IMG/VR virus record: IMGVR_UViG_3300031999_000094 | Span: 1 to 37,739 of that record | DNA from: a virus | DNA: 37,739 bases | Direction: 5' to 3' (one strand) | Shown: positions 34,200-37,739 of the stretch, piece by piece | Position numbering within the stretch: the stretch's first letter is position 1 | How the letters are laid out: the number at the start of each line of letters is the position of its first letter | The notes under the pieces: generated by a model | Told to the model about the DNA's origin: nothing | Seen by the model: the letters and a program-made list of their open reading frames with translations, nothing else | Database searches by the model: none | Translations under genes and position numbers: made by a program

Positions 34200-36206
34200 A
34201 TGGATCTTTTTTTAGATAAGAAACTAGTCTTTGAAAAAATGGGCCAAGAGGCACTTATGTCAGAAGACGCTAATATTTGGCCTCAGCAGATATTAGAGCA
34301 ACTTTATAAACAAGTTTCGTATACTAGTGATTACTCGCCTAAAATTGTACTGGACACTATAGATGTTGATCGAAGATATGCTTTAGGACGAATAGAACTT
34401 CATAATAAACTAGCTATAAATCCTAGAGATGATTCTACCCCCCCAGAACTTCTTGGACGAGATAAAGTAGTTATTCCTGTCATTATTAAAGAAGGAAAGC
34501 TCCTTCCATTAGATCTACTTCTTAGTAATGGAGAAGTAGAACCTTTGACTGAAGAACGTCTTAGAGTAGGGTTATTCAGTCCTACCATGTTTGATAGTAT
34601 TAGAAAGCGTCCTGGAGACCTTTCTATGGTGGAACAACTTTACCCCCCTACTAGACAGTATGGTGGAGCTAGGGGACCGCTTATAAGTGATATTGGAGGC
34701 GGTGGGGTAGATAAGGTATCCAGTACTCAACCTGAATTTTTATTAGACGCTATCATTCCTACTATCAAAAAAGCACATTTAGAAGAAGTAGTGAATAGTC
34801 TTAATGAAGATATTAGTCTTAGAACCGCTTTATTGACAAATGATGCTGTAACCCCTTTTCTCTCTAAACTTGCAGAAATTGAAGATAAAAACCCCACTTC
34901 TTATCTTAAAAAAGTAGCTGAGTCTATAAAACCTACAGTAATTCAGGTAAGCAAGGTAGACAATGGGTTTTTGATAAAGACTGCTAATCCTAATGTATTA
35001 GCTCCTACTTCAGATGTTGTATCTAGGCCTGAAGCAGTAAACACTTTAGGAGGAGATCTAATTTCTAAAGTAGAAACTGGCGGTACTTCTACGATAACTA
35101 CACAACCAGCTATTAAAGACACTTTAGTAGATTTAGAAATTAAAGTAATAGATTCTTTTGGTCTATATAAAGTTAAAACAATAGGGGATAACCGTGAACT
35201 TGTAGGATGGGTATTTCCTTCTGTAATAGCGTTTACTGGAGAAGTTTTACCCCTAGCAATTTTTAGTAACGGTAGTGAATCATCAATGCAGGAAGCTATT
35301 GCAGGAATACCGTTAGCTAAACAAACAGACATCATAGATGCTATTCCTGAAGGTATGGGTAGTTTTTATTACCCATCTAATAGTGGTGCTGTAGCTTTAA
35401 TTCCTATAGAGATCAAGTCTGAGATGGAAACTCCAAATGGAATAGGATATATGTCAGACACAATTCTTGGGGAACATTGTGTCATAACTAAAGTACCTGG
35501 ATTAAAAGAGGTATCTGTTATAGGAGAGAAGCATTACGGTATTCCAGAAGATTGCGGATTTCTATCATTTTCATTACAGAAGATAACTGAACTCGCTGCT
35601 AATCCAGAAGAGTTTTTAAAGACTGCAGAAGCTAAAGTACTTTCTACTGCAGTAAGAATTATTACTGACGGTACGTGTTATTCATTTTCAGGTGCAGAAA
35701 TAGATAAGCTGGCTGGGATTATGGATACCCAGTTTCTTGATAAGGATAACACTATTTTTTTAGCTTCTATACTAGGTCAAGAGCCTTATAAAATTAAATT
35801 AGCTTTAGACAATCTACGAAAGCAGGGTCAATACGAACTTTGGTTTCAAGCTCAGCCAATTTGTACTTTAAGAAGTAAATATGCGGAAGCTAGAAATAGA
35901 GCTGAAGATTATATATCAAAGTTTCCAGATTTAAGAGTGGGCCTTCTTAAAGAAGCTGCTCCTATAGAAGATCCTAGTGCAGTAGACAAAATCCTGTCTT
36001 TGGGATTTATTAATCCTGAAAATATATCTATTTTTATTAGTTATATACCTGAGATCGAGAAATCAATATGCAAACTATCTGAGTTACTATTGGCTTCTAG
36101 ATTGGGATTAAATTCTGTAGATCAAAATGCTATTCAAAAATCATTAGTACACTTGGATAAAGTAGTAACCGGATTGAAAACCATCGGGACTAAATCACGG
36201 GCATAA
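34200..36206 (+). CDS. Large structural-type protein, 668 residues, unknown function
   Basis: AAGGATG precedes the ATG. The protein is mixed alpha/beta with no membrane segment: an N-terminal helical region with NIWPQQILEQLYKQVSY, a middle containing LYPPTRQYGGARGPLISDIG, a beta-rich part around residues 300-440 (DLEIKVIDSFGLYKVKTIGD...), and a helical C-terminal third. It follows the tail spike in the same operon and is probably a virion or assembly protein. No family recognised. Confidence 0.6.
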   Translation: MDLFLDKKLVFEKMGQEALMSEDANIWPQQILEQLYKQVSYTSDYSPKIVLDTIDVDRRYALGRIELHNKLAINPRDDSTPPELLGRDKVVIPVIIKEGKLLPLDLLLSNGEVEPLTEERLRVGLFSPTMFDSIRKRPGDLSMVEQLYPPTRQYGGARGPLISDIGGGGVDKVSSTQPEFLLDAIIPTIKKAHLEEVVNSLNEDISLRTALLTNDAVTPFLSKLAEIEDKNPTSYLKKVAESIKPTVIQVSKVDNGFLIKTANPNVLAPTSDVVSRPEAVNTLGGDLISKVETGGTSTITTQPAIKDTLVDLEIKVIDSFGLYKVKTIGDNRELVGWVFPSVIAFTGEVLPLAIFSNGSESSMQEAIAGIPLAKQTDIIDAIPEGMGSFYYPSNSGAVALIPIEIKSEMETPNGIGYMSDTILGEHCVITKVPGLKEVSVIGEKHYGIPEDCGFLSFSLQKITELAANPEEFLKTAEAKVLSTAVRIITDGTCYSFSGAEIDKLAGIMDTQFLDKDNTIFLASILGQEPYKIKLALDNLRKQGQYELWFQAQPICTLRSKYAEARNRAEDYISKFPDLRVGLLKEAAPIEDPSAVDKILSLGFINPENISIFISYIPEIEKSICKLSELLLASRLGLNSVDQNAIQKSLVHLDKVVTGLKTIGTKSRA

Positions 36207-36209
36207 AAT

Positions 36210-37103
36210 ATGGCGATAATCCGCAGTCCTGCAGAGAATTTTATTAAGTTCTTACTATCCCAGCGTGAATATGATTCTGGGGTAATCTTACGAATGTTGA
36301 ATGATTTTAGACTTGAAGGGATTAGTGAAGATTATATTAAGAAATTAAATAAAAAAATGCAGCCTTTTCCAGAACCCTGGGAACCTAATAAAAAAGATTG
36401 CGCTACTAGAGATTTTTTAAAATTCCATGAAATATATGATCTTTGGTTTCCTACTCCACATGTTAGAGAGTCTTATGAAATTTTAGCTGCTCCACAACTT
36501 AGAGAGCATGTAGAACAGCTTCTCCTATCTCCCATAAGAATTGAAGAGGTTGTTTCTAGATTAAATAAACATCATAGGATTTCTTTAACTATCGAAGGGG
36601 TGATTGCTTTTGGTCACTATTTCTGGAATAAAAAACTTCTTTCTATGCATGAATGGGTATCTGTTCTAGAAGGAAGACCTTCAGCTTCAAATAGTATGGC
36701 CATTCTTAGAGTAAGCCCGGATATGGCTCAAGCTCTAGTACCTTGGGTTTTAGGATTAAGCGGGCCCCCACAATCTCTTAATACTGGGACAGTTGCGCGT
36801 CGTATGCGAGATATCGCCTTCTTGAAAGTTTTAGAAGTTGAAAGACAACCAGCTACCTTAGCGCATTCAAAAATGATGAAGAATTACATGGATGTTATAG
36901 CAGATGCTGAGAATGAATTACGACAAAGTGATGTGGCTTTAAAAGATGTTCTCCAAGCATTTGAAAAATTTCGACTTAGAAAAGAAGATGTTACCATCCC
37001 CTCTATTGAAGAACTTGCAGGAACGAACTATAGTCAATCAGGTTCTGGAACAGGACAGGGAGAGGGTCTAAATAATATGGACTATGGTAACGAAGATAGT
37101 TAA
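36210..37103 (+). CDS. Unrecognised helical protein, 297 residues
   Basis: Starts three bases after the previous stop without an obvious ribosome site, so translation is probably coupled. It is mostly helical, with a helix-turn-helix-like segment (IRIEEVVSRLNKHHRISLTI, about residues 109-128). An ATP-binding signature is absent. The tail is low-complexity Gly/Ser/Asn. A small-terminase or DNA-binding assembly role would fit such a layout, but nothing here proves it. Confidence 0.55.
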   Translation: MAIIRSPAENFIKFLLSQREYDSGVILRMLNDFRLEGISEDYIKKLNKKMQPFPEPWEPNKKDCATRDFLKFHEIYDLWFPTPHVRESYEILAAPQLREHVEQLLLSPIRIEEVVSRLNKHHRISLTIEGVIAFGHYFWNKKLLSMHEWVSVLEGRPSASNSMAILRVSPDMAQALVPWVLGLSGPPQSLNTGTVARRMRDIAFLKVLEVERQPATLAHSKMMKNYMDVIADAENELRQSDVALKDVLQAFEKFRLRKEDVTIPSIEELAGTNYSQSGSGTGQGEGLNNMDYGNEDS

Positions 37104-37120
37104 GATAGTCAGTTTAAAAA

Positions 37121-37654
37121 ATGGGCCAATTAAGAATGCAGCAGAAACAAAAACCTTTTTGGATGGACGAAAGTGAGTGGAAGACTAGGGGTCTTCCAAA
37201 GTTAATTAACTATAGAGGAATTGATAATATAGTTGAAAGTATTCCGGTACTTAATTGGATACAAAAAGGAAACATAATAGCTGCCTATGTTGAAAAAGAT
37301 GGGCTTATAAATTACCATTTTTATAAAAAAGATCGTAAAGAGATATTTGATAAAGCCCATATTGATATGGATCAAATTAAAAAAGATACCCCTTACGATC
37401 TTCAAGAAGACGCGCAGAATAAAATTGCAAAGCAAGCCAATAAGAATTTAGAAGAACATCCATGGTGGCCAGGATTTTCTAGTTTTATTCACCACGTATT
37501 TAATGAGCACTTTAAGTACCAACCTTTTAAAGTAGATTATTATCCAGAAGTAGATAGCTGGTCAATAATAATGAATATTCCTAATACTCCTACAAAGTGG
37601 TCACCTCAGCATGAAGTTCTAGTAGACTCTATTTCTAAATTAACTGAGAATTAA
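37121..37654 (+). CDS. Unrecognised protein, 177 residues
   Basis: The frame opens at ATG 37121 after an A-rich stretch with no clear Shine-Dalgarno; a second ATG at codon 6 is possible. The protein is rich in Trp, Tyr and His (EHPWWPGFSSFIHHVFNEHF) and looks compact and mixed alpha/beta. It is the last complete gene in the window. No family recognised. Confidence 0.55.
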   Translation: MGQLRMQQKQKPFWMDESEWKTRGLPKLINYRGIDNIVESIPVLNWIQKGNIIAAYVEKDGLINYHFYKKDRKEIFDKAHIDMDQIKKDTPYDLQEDAQNKIAKQANKNLEEHPWWPGFSSFIHHVFNEHFKYQPFKVDYYPEVDSWSIIMNIPNTPTKWSPQHEVLVDSISKLTEN

Positions 37655-37679
37655 TATCACGCGTAATCAGATGTCTTTT

Positions 37680-37709
37680 AGTTTACTCTAAAATATTCTG
37701 GAGTAAACT
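37680..37709 (+). other. Stem-loop after the last complete gene
   Basis: AGTTTACTC (37680-37688) and GAGTAAACT (37701-37709) form a 9-bp stem with a 12-base loop. No T run follows, so it is a weak terminator candidate. An ATG at 37718 shortly after could open the next gene, but too little sequence remains to judge. Confidence 0.3.
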
Positions 37710-37739
37710 TATATAGAATGCATTCGCTTATTACGTGCC

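Noticed and set aside
34943-35335. Leftward 130-codon frame inside the 668-residue structural gene
   Set aside because: Antisense shadow of a gene that fits the operon; no start signal or motif.
1-37739. tRNA genes, insertion sequences, attachment sites
   Set aside because: Intergenic spaces are short and none showed a cloverleaf, transposase remnant or direct-repeat att pattern by eye.

Overview
The window is a stretch of an AT-rich tailed bacteriophage genome. No tRNA, rRNA, host metabolic gene or CRISPR array was seen. The virion genes (portal, gp5/VgrG-type tail spike with an HTHP tip, decoration-like protein) sit beside a nearly complete phage replication and recombination set and a phage multisubunit-type RNA polymerase. 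The spike suggests a contractile (myovirus-like) tail. No integrase, repressor or attachment site is visible, so a lytic lifestyle is likely but not proven. Shine-Dalgarno sequences of the AGGAG type precede many genes, so the host is a bacterium that uses standard initiation; the host cannot be named from this sequence.

Layout. (1) 2-307: the 3' end of a rightward gene, closed by a strong hairpin terminator at 347-378. (2) 399-17135: a tightly packed leftward block, many of its genes overlapping by 4-56 bp. Read in transcription order from 17135 it encodes a small Cys-rich protein, an SF2 helicase, a hypothetical, a family 4 uracil-DNA glycosylase, three hypotheticals, a DUF932-like protein, a DnaB-type helicase, a DnaG-type primase, a zinc-rich SSB-like protein, family A DNA polymerase, an HU-like protein, a RecA-like recombinase with a zinc-ribbon insert, a small acidic protein, a zinc/PD-(D/E)XK nuclease-like protein, a Cas4-like nuclease, a helical partner protein, a 42-residue peptide, a RusA-type resolvase and two small proteins with SAP/HeH-like N-termini. 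(3) 17136-17278: a divergent control region with a good promoter on each strand and a palindrome over the leftward -10. (4) 17279-24123: a rightward virion block ending in the portal gene, which carries an intein. (5) 24143-24762: a two-gene leftward islet with hairpins. (6) 24901-37654: a rightward block that starts with a 2550-codon gene for a fused beta-beta' RNA polymerase, itself carrying a large intein, followed by a small membrane-type protein, the tail spike and three structural or unknown proteins.

How it fits together. The leftward block would make the replisome (helicase, primase, polymerase, SSB-like) and recombination and repair factors (RecA-like, Cas4-like, RusA, UvsW-like helicase, uracil glycosylase). 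The rightward block makes virion parts. The RNA polymerase lies among virion genes, so it may be a packaged (virion) enzyme or a late-expressed one; the sequence cannot decide between these.

Most striking points: (a) RNA polymerase beta and beta' joined in one chain of about 2052 residues after intein removal. (b) An intein splitting the metal-binding ADFDGD loop of beta', in which the last loop residue is Asn before the intein while the intein ends in Trp-Asp instead of His-Asn, so normal splicing would leave ADFDGN. (c) A second intein, in the portal, in the opposite state: intact splicing residues but a decayed endonuclease motif. (d) A RecA-like protein with a Walker A ending in Asn and an inserted zinc ribbon. 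(e) Two Gly/Ala-rich proteins sharing a short N-terminal AFxDEL motif.
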